Positions 22,178-32,454 of a stretch of DNA of 64,000 nucleotides are shown here, one piece after another. The stretch's first letter is position 1, and each line of letters begins with the position of its first letter. A model generated the notes under the pieces. That model was not told the DNA's origin. It searched no databases and saw nothing but the letters and a program-made list of their open reading frames with translations. Both the position numbers and the translations under genes were made by a program. Source of the stretch: Ziziphus jujuba (Eukaryota > Streptophyta > Magnoliopsida > Rosales > Rhamnaceae); contig NC_083387.1 of NCBI RefSeq assembly GCF_031755915.1, positions 7,384,501 through 7,448,500 of the forward strand. The letters are read 5' to 3'.

Positions 22178-23439
22178 GACTCCTTGTCCTCAAGGAGGAA
22201 ATCTGGATAGGTCCGCGCAAACCGCCATGCATTTTCCCACATAGCATCTTCCTCAGGCAGCTCTTGCCACTTGATTAGCACTTCTGTTTTTGGCCGATAA
22301 CGACCCTTTTGCGTCACACGACAGTCAAGGACAGCTTCTGGCCGAGGCAAAATCGTAGCTTCATCCGAGATTGGCAGCAGTTGCTGTGAAACCACTGGCA
22401 ATTCCCCCATGTGTTTGCGCAAGAGACTCACATGAAACACATTGTGAATTTTCGACCCTCGTGGCAACGCCAGCTTGTAAGCTACGGTACCCACATGCTT
22501 CAGCACCTCATAAGGCCCGTAAAAACGTGGGGCAAGCTTGAGTGATGCTCGGAAAGCTACCGAGGTCTGCCGATACGGTTGGAGCTTAAGATATATGAAA
22601 TCTCCCACTGCGAAAGCTACCTCATGACGGTGCCAATCAGCAAAAGTCTTCATCCAAGACTGAGCTTGCAGAAGGTTGGCACGAAGAAGACACAACACCT
22701 TATCATGGTCCCGAAGATAGGAATCTACTGCATCAACATGTGATGATCTGGGAACATAGGAAAGCAGAGTTGGTGGGGACGTGCCATACACAACCTCAAA
22801 GGGAGTCATTTGAGTTGAAGAATGCTTGGATGTGTTGTAGCTGTATTCAGCCCACGGCAACCATTCCTTCCAACGCCTCGACTGATCACCAGTGAAGCAA
22901 CGCAGGTACTGTTCCAAGGTATGGTTAACCACCTCGGTTTGGCCATCCGTCTGAGGATGGTAACTAGAACTCATACAAAGCTTGGTGTCGTGCAACTGAA
23001 AGAGTGCCCTCCAAAAGGAACTGATAAAAACTCTATCTCGGTCACAAATGATGGAAGTGGGCATGCCATGGAGTCGGACTATGTTACTAACAAAAGCCTT
23101 AGCCACGATCGTAGCTGTGAATGGATGAGTTAGAGGAACAAAATGGACATACTTGGACAACCGGTCCACCACCACCATGATAACTAAATATCCATTTGAA
23201 GGAGGCAACCCCTCTATAAAATCCATCGAGATATAGGACCAAATAAGATCAGGAATGGGTAAAGGTTGTAGTAACCCAGCCGGTGTCTGGTGATCTGCCT
23301 TGCACCGTTGACAAACATCGCATTGGCGAACAAAGTCCTTGATAGTTTGGCGCATACCAGGCCATCTAAAATCGTTGCGTAAACGTGATAGGGTCTTCTG
23401 GAACTCCTGAAATGTCCTCCCATTGGAGACGAGTGGCAC
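22174..23439 (-). pseudogene. integrase with chromodomain (Gypsy pol, C-terminal part)
   Basis: A 421-codon open frame. It starts within the H2C2 zinc-binding region (FVRQCDVCQRCK visible), then the DDE core: aspartate in SMDFIEGLP, aspartate in ICDRDRVFIS, and glutamate in HPQTDGQTEVVN. After the GPY/F-type section (FYGPYEVLKHVG) comes a C-terminal chromodomain, CRVTQKGRYRPKTEVLIKWQ, with the WENAW aromatic residues. Integrases join retroelement DNA to the host genome, and the chromodomain may steer insertion to chromatin marks. This part is the best preserved of the element, but upstream frameshifts disconnect it from the rest of pol. Confidence 0.92.
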
Positions 23440-25043
23440 TCAGCTATAATGGTTGGCAACAAGGTAGATGATGGACTAAGTGAGACTTTACCATGCTCAA
23501 ACCAGATGCCATCCCATTGTGTTTGGTGCGGAGCGGAACCAAAGTTCATGTAGTATGGATCACGGGCACACTCGGACTGCAGATGGCTCCACCAATCCGC
23601 TTGTGGTGTGGAAATTGAAATGAAATTGAGCTCAACTCGAGATAGGGCATCAGCAGCTTGGTTTTCATTCCCACGTTTGTATTCAATGTGGTAATCATAC
23701 CCAAGTAGTTTTGGTAACCAACGTGCTTGAGCAGGTGTTGTTATGCGCTGCTCCAACAAGTATTTCAGACTTTGTTGATCAGTGCGGACTGTAAAAGAAT
23801 TCCCGAGCAGGTATGATTGCGATTTGCGTACCGATTTAACCACCGCCAGCATCTCCTTTTCATATGCTAAAAGGAAAAGTGCCAAGCCTTGCAATGCTTA
23901 ACTGAAATAAGCAAGTGGCCATCCATTTTGAGACAATACCGCACCAATTCTAATTCCACTAGCATCACACTCAATAACAAAAGGCTGTGAAAAATCTGGA
24001 AGTGCAAGAACAGGGGCTATGGTTAGTGCCGTCTTCAGCTGTTGGAAAGCAACGTCGCACTCTTAAGTCCAATGAAAACATTCCTTGCTGAGTAATTTAG
24101 TGAGGGGCATTGCAATGCCTTCGAAGTGTTTGCTGAACTTCCGATAATATCCGACTAAGCCCAAAAATCCACGAACCTCCTGGATGGTCGACGGGGTTGG
24201 CCATTCTCAAACATTTTGCACCTTGACAGGGTCGGCACTTACTCCTGCTGAAGAAATTATGTGGCCTAGATATTCGATAGTAGTCACCCTAAAAACACAT
24301 TTTGACTCCTTTGCAAACAAGTGATTAGCAGCAAGAATGGAGAGAACTGTATGGAGATGGCTCAAATGTTCCTCCCAACTTTTAGAAAAAACCAAAATGT
24401 CATCAAAGAATACCAGAATGAATTTCCGTAGGTAAGGTCAAAAGATATCGTTCATCAAGCTTTGAAACGTGGCCGGTGCGTTGGTGAGGCTAAAAGGCAT
24501 TACGACAAACTCGTAGTGGCCTTCATGAGTCTGAAACACCGTCTTGGAAATGTCGGCTTCATGTACGTGAATCTGATGGTACCCGGATCCTAAATCCAAT
24601 TTTGAAAAAAATCGGGCACCTTGGAGCTCATCCAGTAACTCGTCAATCACGGGTATGGGATATTTATCTTTAATAGTGATCATGTTAAGTGCTCGCTAAT
24701 CCACGCAAGACCGCCACTCCCCACTTGCTTTCTTAACTAATAACACCAGTGAAGAGAACGGATTGTGGCTGGGCCGTATGAGTCCTGTTTGGAGAAGTTC
24801 ATGAACAATTTTCTCTATTTCGGCCTTTTGATAGTGTGGGTAACAGTAGGGACGCACATTCACAGGAGGATTATTCGCCAGAAGTTGAATTCGGTGGTCA
24901 TGGGGTCTCCGTGGTGGAAGAGTCATAGGATTTTGGAATACTACTGGAAATTTGGAGAGGAGTCTATCTAATTCTGGTGGGTGGGTTGAGATTTTTTTGG
25001 TGGCTGACGTGGCAACCAGCTGGAGGAAGAATCCTGTACCCAA
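23440..25043 (-). pseudogene. reverse transcriptase and RNase H (Gypsy pol, middle part), broken
   Basis: RT blocks in order: [40 protein letters not shown], and the catalytic FFDDILVFS. RNase H follows ([45 protein letters not shown]). Breaks on the minus strand include a TAG at 24696-24698 after SCVD, a TGA after NDIF, a TGA after KVQNV, a TAA in the FHWT region, a TAA after AYFS, and a frame change before the integrase H2C2 motif. Most fit simple C-to-T or single-base changes expected of an old methylated element. Confidence 0.9.
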
Positions 25044-25076
25044 TCCTACTGACCCGTGGGAGCTTTGGCATTCCTT

Positions 25077-25748
25077 CTAAGAAAGGACTTCTAGTCCTTG
25101 TTGGACTCCTTGAAAAGTATGAATGATTCCATCTTGTTTGAATGTCATAGTGAGGCGCGCATAGTCGGTTTCGATCGGTCCAAATGTAGCAAGCCATTCG
25201 ACACCCAGAACTACCGGACAAGCTGCCACAGGAAGCACATAATAATCTGCAGTCACGGGACACCCCTGAATTTTCATGGTGAGCGCATGGCAGAGACCAG
25301 CACATTCAATTCTCTCTTTGTTGGCTACCATAACATGAAACTTCTTGCTTTTCTCGATAGGTAAGCCATATTTGGTGATCACTGCTTGATCGATGAAATT
25401 ATGGGTACTCCCACCATTGATGAGTACTCTTAAATCCTTGTTCTGCAACTGTCCAATAACCCAAATTGTTTGCGGATGATTCGTACCCGCGATTGCATGG
25501 AATGAGATTTCAGGTGTAGTTCCTTTAGGCTCCTCTGTTGCCGTGTCTTCCAGATTTCCTTCAGTGGTCACAACATCATCTCCTATCATGAAGAGCTGAG
25601 GTCGGGCACAACGATGGCCAGAAAAAAATTTTTCATCACAATAATAACACAAGCCTTTTTCACGTCGTTCACGAGCTTCTTGTAGGGTTATACGTCGGAG
25701 AGTAGTGGGAGTGATGTTGTGTGGATTTCTGCGAAGGTGGAGGTCCAA
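25077..25748 (-). pseudogene. zinc knuckle and aspartic protease (Gypsy)
   Basis: A 223-codon frame. It carries a gag-type zinc knuckle, CYYCDEKFFSGHRC, then the retropepsin region with VLINGGSTHNFID. The family motif has an aspartate where this copy has asparagine (codon 25426-25428, AAT), which removes the catalytic Asp; the next residue is Gly instead of Ser. The later I-LG-EWLATFGPI block is intact. The frame is offset from gag by a frameshift near 25690-25740. Confidence 0.88.
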
Positions 25749-26454
25749 GTAATCCCTGCGTGGAATTTCCCTGTGTTAGAGTTGAAGGCGTCGATGAACG
25801 CTGGAATTGTGGAAGTTTCCTTTGCAGGAGATTACGTTCCTCAATTAGGCGTGCCACCCCTATGGCTTCGATCAAAGTTGGTGGATGTTTGATTTTAACA
25901 TCTAAGCGAATGTCATCTCTTAAGCCTGCAATAAAACACCCAATTAAAAATGATTCCGACAATCCGTCAATTCGGTGGGATAATTTCTCAAAAATCTCCT
26001 GGTAAGCCTCTACTGTGGTGGTCTGTCGTAGACGAGTCAAAGCTTCTGAAGGGTCTTCGAATTCAGTTGGTCCGAAGCATAGGAGAATGGCTTTTGTAAA
26101 CTCTTTCCAAGATACTGGCCCATGAAATTTCATGAACCACCTATGCCATTGGAGGGCCAATCCCTCCAAATGGAATGATGCCAACGTAACTTGTTGGTTA
26201 GCAGGAACTCCCTGGAACTCAAAATACTATTCTGCTTTGTACACCCATCCCTGCGGGTCCTCTCCATCAAATTTCGGGAAGAAAAGTTTCAATTGATGGT
26301 GGTTGGGTTCGCTGGTTGTGTTTGAGGATTCTCCAAGAGAAAAGGGATTGATATCCTGAGAGGGTTGGAATGATTTAGTAGACACCTGAAGAGATTGGAG
26401 TTCTGAAAAAACCATCTGCAATGTTGCAGTGACTTGCTCGAACTGTGTATTCAC
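25669..26454 (-). pseudogene. gag capsid region (Gypsy)
   Basis: Two frames separated by one in-frame TAG (26224-26226) where relatives have a glutamine (KAE-stop-YFEF). The second frame (25669-26184) shows the retrotransposon gag signature: MASFHLEGLALQWHRWF, TRLRQTTTVEAYQEIFEKLS and FIAGLRDDIRLDV. Gag forms the particle that holds the RNA. A frameshift at its end separates it from the zinc knuckle. Confidence 0.9.
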
Positions 26455-26540
26455 CTAGTGGATACTAGTCTCATGTCTTGCTAGGGCCTCGTTTACCTCA
26501 TTTCGAAATTCAGCATTAGTCTTGCCCTAGGTATCCATTT

Positions 26541-26559
26541 GAACCAGGCTCTGATACCA
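26541..26559 (-). other. primer binding site (tRNA-iMet) of the Gypsy element
   Basis: The minus strand reads TGGTATCAGAGCCTGGTTC two bases inside the 5' LTR, complementary to the 3' end of plant initiator methionine tRNA with one or two mismatches. This fixes the element's orientation. Confidence 0.9.
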
Positions 26560-26561
26560 AT

Positions 26562-27005
26562 TGATGGGTTAAGAATTTCGAAGCAATGAAAAGAAAGAGA
26601 TAGAAAAGGAAGGAACTCCCCTGTTTCGGTTATAGAAAAACAGAGCAATATTCTAGAGAGAGAGACTAGAGAGAGAAAGTTAGAGAGAAGGTTAATAAAC
26701 TTTATCTGATGCTATATTTCATTCCTAAGGTACAATATATATATACTCACTACATAACAAGAATCAACAAATACAATATATATATACTCACTACATAACA
26801 AGAATCAACAAATGACTTCCAAAATAATCGGCCCCACTACTACCACTACCTACCCCTACCCGCAATAAGGTCATGCCTACAACTGAAATAACAACTAAAC
26901 AAAATAACAATAATATATTATTAATTTTATTCCTAACAGCCCCACGATCCCACTAATTGGCCACGTAAGACTTGCATGGGCCATACAACCAATGTGACCA
27001 AAACA
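26562..27005 (-). repeat. 5' LTR of the Gypsy element (444 bp)
   Basis: Starts TGATGGGTTAAG and ends CCAAAACA on the plus strand. It carries a ~43 bp internal tandem duplication (ATATATACTCACTACATAAC repeated, about 26735-26815) absent from the other LTR, plus scattered substitutions, so the two LTRs have diverged since insertion. Confidence 0.92.
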
Positions 27006-27010
27006 TCTAC

Positions 27011-27560
27011 CGAGGCGAAAAGTTAAATACAACTGAACATTGGCGTGTTTATAAATTTATTTTCTTTTTCTTGGTCGAGTCGTGTTTATGAAGTTGTAGC
27101 TGTTAAGAAAAGTCGCAACAGATAGTTTAAATTCAGTGATGCATATTTTGACATTAGATATTTTTAAGTTTGGGGAATAAATTTTGGATCACTTGTCATT
27201 AAGCATGTAAAGAAAGTTAATTACAAGATAAAATTTTTTAAAAAAAGAAAAAATAAAATATGTAAAAGAAAATTTCTATCGCATCCAACGGAGAAAGTCG
27301 TTAAAGTAATCGCCATGTGGTATATTACTTTAAAAACCTATTTTTTATCGGTTCTATGCAATGTTTTTGGGCTTTCAATGTAGGTTTTTTTTTTTTTTTT
27401 TTCCCCCTTCTCTTTTTTGAATTTTTCTACTTTTCTTCCATTATTTTCCGTCGAACGTTCAACCTTTTATCTTTTTTTTTTTTTTTAATACAATTGAGAG
27501 AATAAAAAAATTACATCAAAACGTCAAGACAGCACATTCCCTCTACAATCTAAAGAAAGT
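27011..27560. other. intergenic, low-complexity T tracts
   Basis: No gene seen. T-rich runs at 27387-27402 and 27471-27486. The plus-strand frame at 27317-27505 is Phe-rich low complexity and not credible. Confidence 0.45.
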
Positions 27561-27574
27561 AAAGGAGCATTTTT

Positions 27575-27885
27575 TGTGGGAACAGCATTAAGCAAATGAA
27601 AGCCTAAATCAAACTTAAAGCTAAGATTGGCAATCAACCGTCTGCCACTGAGTTGCATTCACGGTAGACATGGGAGATGGAGAAATCTGCTTCTTTATGA
27701 AGGATATCTTGACAGTTTTGAATAATTGCTGAGCAGGGATGATTGCCATCCGATCCTTTGCTAATCCGATAGAAAACAACAGAAGAATCTAACTCAATAA
27801 CAACTTTATGAAAATCTCAGAAAGAACTCAGCTTGTTTTCCCTAAATTGACTGAGAATCCAGCAAGCCAGGCTCCATGATTATTT
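27575..27885 (-). pseudogene. LINE-type RNase H (RVT_3) fragment
   Basis: The minus strand reads HKVVIELDSSVVFYRISKGS, then AIIQNCQDILH, then SISHVYRECNSVADG: the E-x-DS...VV, the I-x-x-C and the H-x-YRE-N-x-VAD elements of the RNase H-like domain of plant non-LTR elements. A stop interrupts the upstream AWLAGFSVNLGKTS part, and a lost base after VADG shifts the frame (IANLSFKFDLGF follows). It differs from the 991-1171 fragment, so it is a separate insertion. Confidence 0.7.
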
Positions 27886-27899
27886 CTCTTTTTTAACTA

Positions 27900-29600
27900 A
27901 AAAAAAAATTCTCACATTTTTTTTCTTTTTTATTCTCTCTCCGTTACCTTTTTATACAGTTACTGTCCTTTTCCTCTTCTCTTCTTGAACATTCTACCGT
28001 TGCCAATTGGTCTTTAAATTTCATAATTTGTTCTCTTCTAACAATAATTCTGCAAAATATGCATATATTTCTGAAAACTTTAATTCTTCAGCTATTATTG
28101 ATTTAGAGGAATTTTTTTTTTTATAAAAAAAAGAAAAAAGAGATTTTGCAGTTGTGGGTAAGTCTGTTGCTGGTCTTTGAATTATAGGGAGGAAGAAAAG
28201 TGAAAATAGAAATATGGACATGAATAGGCCTGCAAACGGATTTTGACAAAACATGTGAAAATGGAAAGGTAAAATGGTAGAACAACACGATGGGCTCCTG
28301 CTCGGATTATCATTATTATTATTATTTTATAAATGGTTTTTAACGAAATCAGACATGTGGCATTTGAAAACAGGATAAAAGTGCTGAGAACTACTGAAAA
28401 ATAAAATTTAACCTAGTTGAATACGTGGCATCTTTTGGTTGGGTGATCGTACCATGTAAGCCCCTGCGACCGCCCCACGTATTCTTTCTTCAACGTGGCA
28501 AACTCATCTAATCAATCCAGCTGAAAAAAGTTTGGGGGTCCCCTTTCAGTGACACGTGTGAAGTAAAAACTATCGAAATGAGCCCAATTTTCGCATAAAA
28601 TAAAGTGAGAGGGTACAGATATTTCCAACAGACACACTTATAAATAATTTAGTATTTTTAATATAAAGTTTCTAAGACATCTAATTTCTTACTATTTATT
28701 ATTCAAAACTTTCTATGAACATCCAATAAGAAAATTTATATTATATTTTATTTGTACTTGGATGTTACTTTTCGTATAGATATTAATATTTTATTACCAA
28801 ACTTAACAGTTTAAATATATATTAAAAAAAGTTTAAATATTTAATTTTTTTGGTCAGAAAATTAAATGTAAGAACCAAATATTAATTATAAATATTATTT
28901 TAAAGAATGTAATTCATAATTAAAGGAAAAGGGAAAAAGAGAAAATATCCTCTCAGAATTAAAAAAAAAAAAAAGGGCAAGGCAGAGATCTACCAAATCT
29001 TTACAGCGTCAGTGTGAAATAAATGAAAAAACCAATTCCAGCTCAAAAAGCGTTTTTTGCAACTTCGCCATTCTGATAACCCTAAAAATTCCGATTCACC
29101 ATTCTTAAATGCACTGAAATTTCACAGCTACTCCCATTGAAACGTACTCAAATTTCGCAGCCACTTGAACTTCAGCAGGGTTTACGATTGAAAATTTCCG
29201 TTGAAATTTAGTGTTAAAATGCTGAACTCATCGGACTCAACCATCGCACTTCACCAATGCAATCGGTTAATATTTTGGGTAAGCAATCTGATTTTTCTCA
29301 AATCTATGTTTGTTTCATTGTTGATTTCTCGACTCTTATCTTGTTTCATTGCTGATTTCTCAAATTTTTCTTTGGCAAATCTATGGTTGAGTTGCAGAGA
29401 AAGGTTATAACCATGTCCGTGCTATTCACTATCTAGCGGATTCAATTACTTCATAGTAAGTTTCATCTCTTCTCTTTCTTTTTCGCAAGTATAGTTATTG
29501 CATACTTCATATACCGAGTGTATGGTTATTGTTGCCATGAAAATCCAGTGGAAATGATGTATTCTAACTCACTAAATTTACTTTCGAGTTTATGTTTGAA
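27900..29600. other. intergenic with possible decayed gene start
   Basis: Mostly AT-rich. At 29040-29460 the base composition rises and a short plus-strand frame (29201-29410) is followed by GTAAGT-type donors, which resembles a decayed 5' exon, but I recognise no protein. A (TTA)n run lies at 28311-28326. Confidence 0.35.
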
Positions 29601-29602
29601 TA

Positions 29603-30285
29603 TCAGTTGGTAAGTTGAGGATTGATGACTGATCTGGCATATTTGTTACCAACTATCTCGAGTTTGATTCCGTCGTGTTCCTCTACGATTATTGCCATGA
29701 CATCCACCATTACCACCACCTCCGTCATCATGGCCATCGCCATCGTAGTCATGTGAACGTTACCATCTTCCCTATTTGAGTCATGGTCGAAGAGTTCATA
29801 AGTCTCATCAAAATCGTATCTTGACAAATTGGGATTAATGGATCTATGATCGTCAATCCACCAGGATAGTCAAGATACTATCCTGGTATGGGGTTATGCA
29901 ACTCTATTGGCTTTGTAACCTCCATGTCTACCAAGAGTTTCGAGCTTCCTGGCCAAATTTTTGACAGCTCCAGTCCATTTTTCATGTAGCATATTCTCTT
30001 ATTCTTATCACAGGTGGTCATCCACCATTTCATGCTATGAAGCACCCACAACTTCATTGAATTAGGTATCTTGATAGTATGCTTGTTGCTATTTGACCAT
30101 GAGAATCTACGTATTTTTCTCAAACACAATTATTTTAAGCGTCTCATGGTTTGTTTGTGCTTGCAATAACGGTCATCCAGTTGCACAAGTTTATTACGAA
30201 TTTCATAGTATTTTTTCATCATCAATAATTGATAAATCATTAGCACTCAATAACTGTTTCCTCTTTTTCTTTACCTTTCAAAAAC
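29603..30285 (-). pseudogene. diverged, inverted relative of the ~970 bp array unit
   Basis: The minus strand repeats the array unit's coding-like sections: LQLDDRYCKHKQT-type text, FSWSNSNKHTIKIPNSMKLW, and ETYELFDHDSNREDGN. It keeps a ~60 bp section absent from all four tandem units, read as WWMTTCDKNKRICYMKNGLE. The first part is broken by frameshifts and a stop (TAA in the RLK-stop-LCL region). Unlike the array, its tail continues into a Met/Gly/Asp-rich stretch instead of stopping. Confidence 0.7.
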
Positions 30286-30339
30286 TGATAGATCATTAGT
30301 TAAACTAGTAAATTTTTAATATTTAATTTAGGTAACTTC

Positions 30340-31100
30340 ACTCTTTTTCTACGAAAGACTTCTGCAGAAATGCACCATGTTTAATGAACGTTATAGATGT
30401 CTTCAAAAACTTCTTGGTGGAATACATTAGCCACTCGGAAATAACTCACCACATTCTGAAGTTGAGAAGGAAAAAGAAATCGAGGAAACGGTTTTTGAAT
30501 GCTCATGATCTACCAATCGTTGATGATGAAAAATACTATGAAATTTATAATGAACTTGTGCAACTGGATGATCGTTATTACAAGCAGAAACAAACCATGA
30601 GAATGTCAAAGCAATTGCGTTTGAGGAAAATGTATAGATTCTCATGGTCAAACAGCAACATTCGTACCAGCAAGATACCGATTCAATGAAGTTGTGGGTG
30701 GTTCATTGCATGAAATGGTGGACGACCACATGTGATAAGAATTGGAGAATCTGCTACTTAAAAATTGGCCGAAACTATATTGCATCAAAACTTTGGCTAG
30801 GAAGCTCGAAATTCAGGTTACAGAGGCAATGGAGTTGCAAAACCTATACCAGGATGGTATCTTGATTAACCTGGTGCATTGACGATCATAGATCCAATAA
30901 TCCCCAATTTGACAGGATACAATTATGAGAAGACTTATGAACTCTCCGACCATGAATCGGATAGGGAAGATGGTAACATCCACGTGGTGGAGGATTGTGA
31001 TGGCATGGAGGACCTCCATGCGTTGGCGATCGCGGCCTTCCTCCTCCACCACCTGGTCTTCTTTTTCCGTCCAATATTCCAGGCTGTCATCCACGCATAG
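30340..31100 (+). pseudogene. second diverged relative of the array unit, head to head with the first
   Basis: The plus strand carries VFKNFLVEYISHSEITHHIL, LRRKKKSRKRFLNAHDLPIV, the extra CDKNWRICYLK-type section, and TYELSDHESDREDGNIHVVE followed by a hydrophobic tail (LLHHLVFFFRPIFQ) in one frame to 31100. Together with the copy at 29603-30285 it forms an inverted repeat with ~650 bp arms and a ~50 bp spacer. Frames between the sections do not join. Confidence 0.65.
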
Positions 31101-31109
31101 ATGGTTGGA

Positions 31110-32367
31110 GAAGAATATCGATCATGTGTATCTCTAATGCAGAACAACAATATATATGCTACCTTCCTGCTCCTATTCTCAAGGATGGAAGTCAATAAGA
31201 ACTTTTAATTAACTTACAATTTACTTTCTTCAAGAAGAACTTTCAACTTCAATCAATTTATATTTTATTTCCTGGAAGAGATGATGATGTCTACTCTTTT
31301 GTAAGCTTAAAATATAACTGGCAGATTTAATTGAAAGATTTGATTATATTTCTCATATGGGTAAAAATATCTGTTGTTGGTTAGCTAGCATATACCTCTA
31401 TCATACCATCTGTGCGTTAAAAACAATGGGCATTGTTGTATGAGATTTACTAGAACTTTCTATCTCTTTTGGAGAAATGTCAAGCGTTCAAATGTACACA
31501 TTCTACACGTCACACTCATTCATTATTTAGGAGAAGCGTGTATGTGAAAATAGAGAGCGTGGTTACAAAAATTTATGAGGGATAGTAATAGAAAAAAATA
31601 ACCATTCCCTTATTTGATTGACCCAAATGGAGCTGAAATGAGAATTCCATTACCCCACCGATTCTATCAAAGTGGTGGAATTGGATTCCTCATGGAGAAA
31701 TTTCCAATTCCATTTCTGTAGTTATAAAAATACTTTAATACCCTTAAAACAATATTATTTGTTTTTTTGTTATAAAAAAAAGAAAATAATTCAGTTATTA
31801 ATATTAAATTACGTTTAGTTTTATTTAGTTGGATATATTTATATTATTGAGTTGATATGTAGCTTAATATTGTTCAACTTGAATCTAACGAATATCAATA
31901 AAGAACAGCAGTATTAAAAAGTTATTAGAAAAAAAAAAAAAAATTGGAAACAGAACAGGGCCCAGCAACAAAAGCTCTAAAAGCAGAGATGGGGCACAAA
32001 AGTGACTTGTCCATTTAGCCGTTGGCTCTTGGCAGGTGGAGGAGTTATTGAAAATGAAAACACCAAACAAAAAAATATATATACATCACAAAATCTTCGG
32101 CAAAATAACCGTTGGAAATTGCACCATCCAATGGCGTCAAAACTTGACATGTTATGTATTATATCAATTGTATAACATCTAATTTGCCCCTTTTCCAAGA
32201 AAATTGCAAAATGTAAAAGTTTTTAGGGTCTTCGTAGTCTAATAAAAAAGGCGTCGTAAAATATCCTGTTCCATTAAAAATAAATAAATAAAAAGTGCCT
32301 AACTCACTAGCCTATGAGTCTAGGACAGTGAATAACAAGCTTATTCATGATTTGTGAGAACTAATAG

Positions 32368-32399
<32 letters not shown>

Positions 32400-32454
32400 A
32401 TTTCTAAGCCATAAAAAAAAAAAAAAAACAAAACAATGGCTTAAATACTCTTTC
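31110..32454. other. intergenic downstream of the GH17 gene
   Basis: No gene seen. Contains long A tracts at 32370-32398 and 32415-32429 and AT-rich DNA. The first ~150 bp below 32455 should be the GH17 3' UTR. Confidence 0.5.

Larger units (their letters stand above)
21732..27005 (-). mobile_element. Ty3/Gypsy chromovirus LTR retrotransposon, complete but inactivated
   Basis: 5,274 bp element with LTRs at both ends and a perfect 5 bp target duplication TCTAC (21727-21731, 27006-27010). It lies on the minus strand: 5' LTR at 26562-27005, tRNA-iMet primer site, gag, protease, reverse transcriptase, RNase H, integrase with C-terminal chromodomain, polypurine tract, 3' LTR at 21732-22162. The order RT-RH-INT marks Ty3/Gypsy and the chromodomain marks a chromovirus; short ~430 bp LTRs favour the Reina or Tekay lineage. 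Several nonsense codons, frameshifts and a changed protease active site make it non-functional. Confidence 0.95.

Noticed and set aside
22822..23133. Plus-strand frame of 103 codons opposite the Gypsy integrase
   Set aside because: Antisense shadow of the integrase frame; no features of its own.
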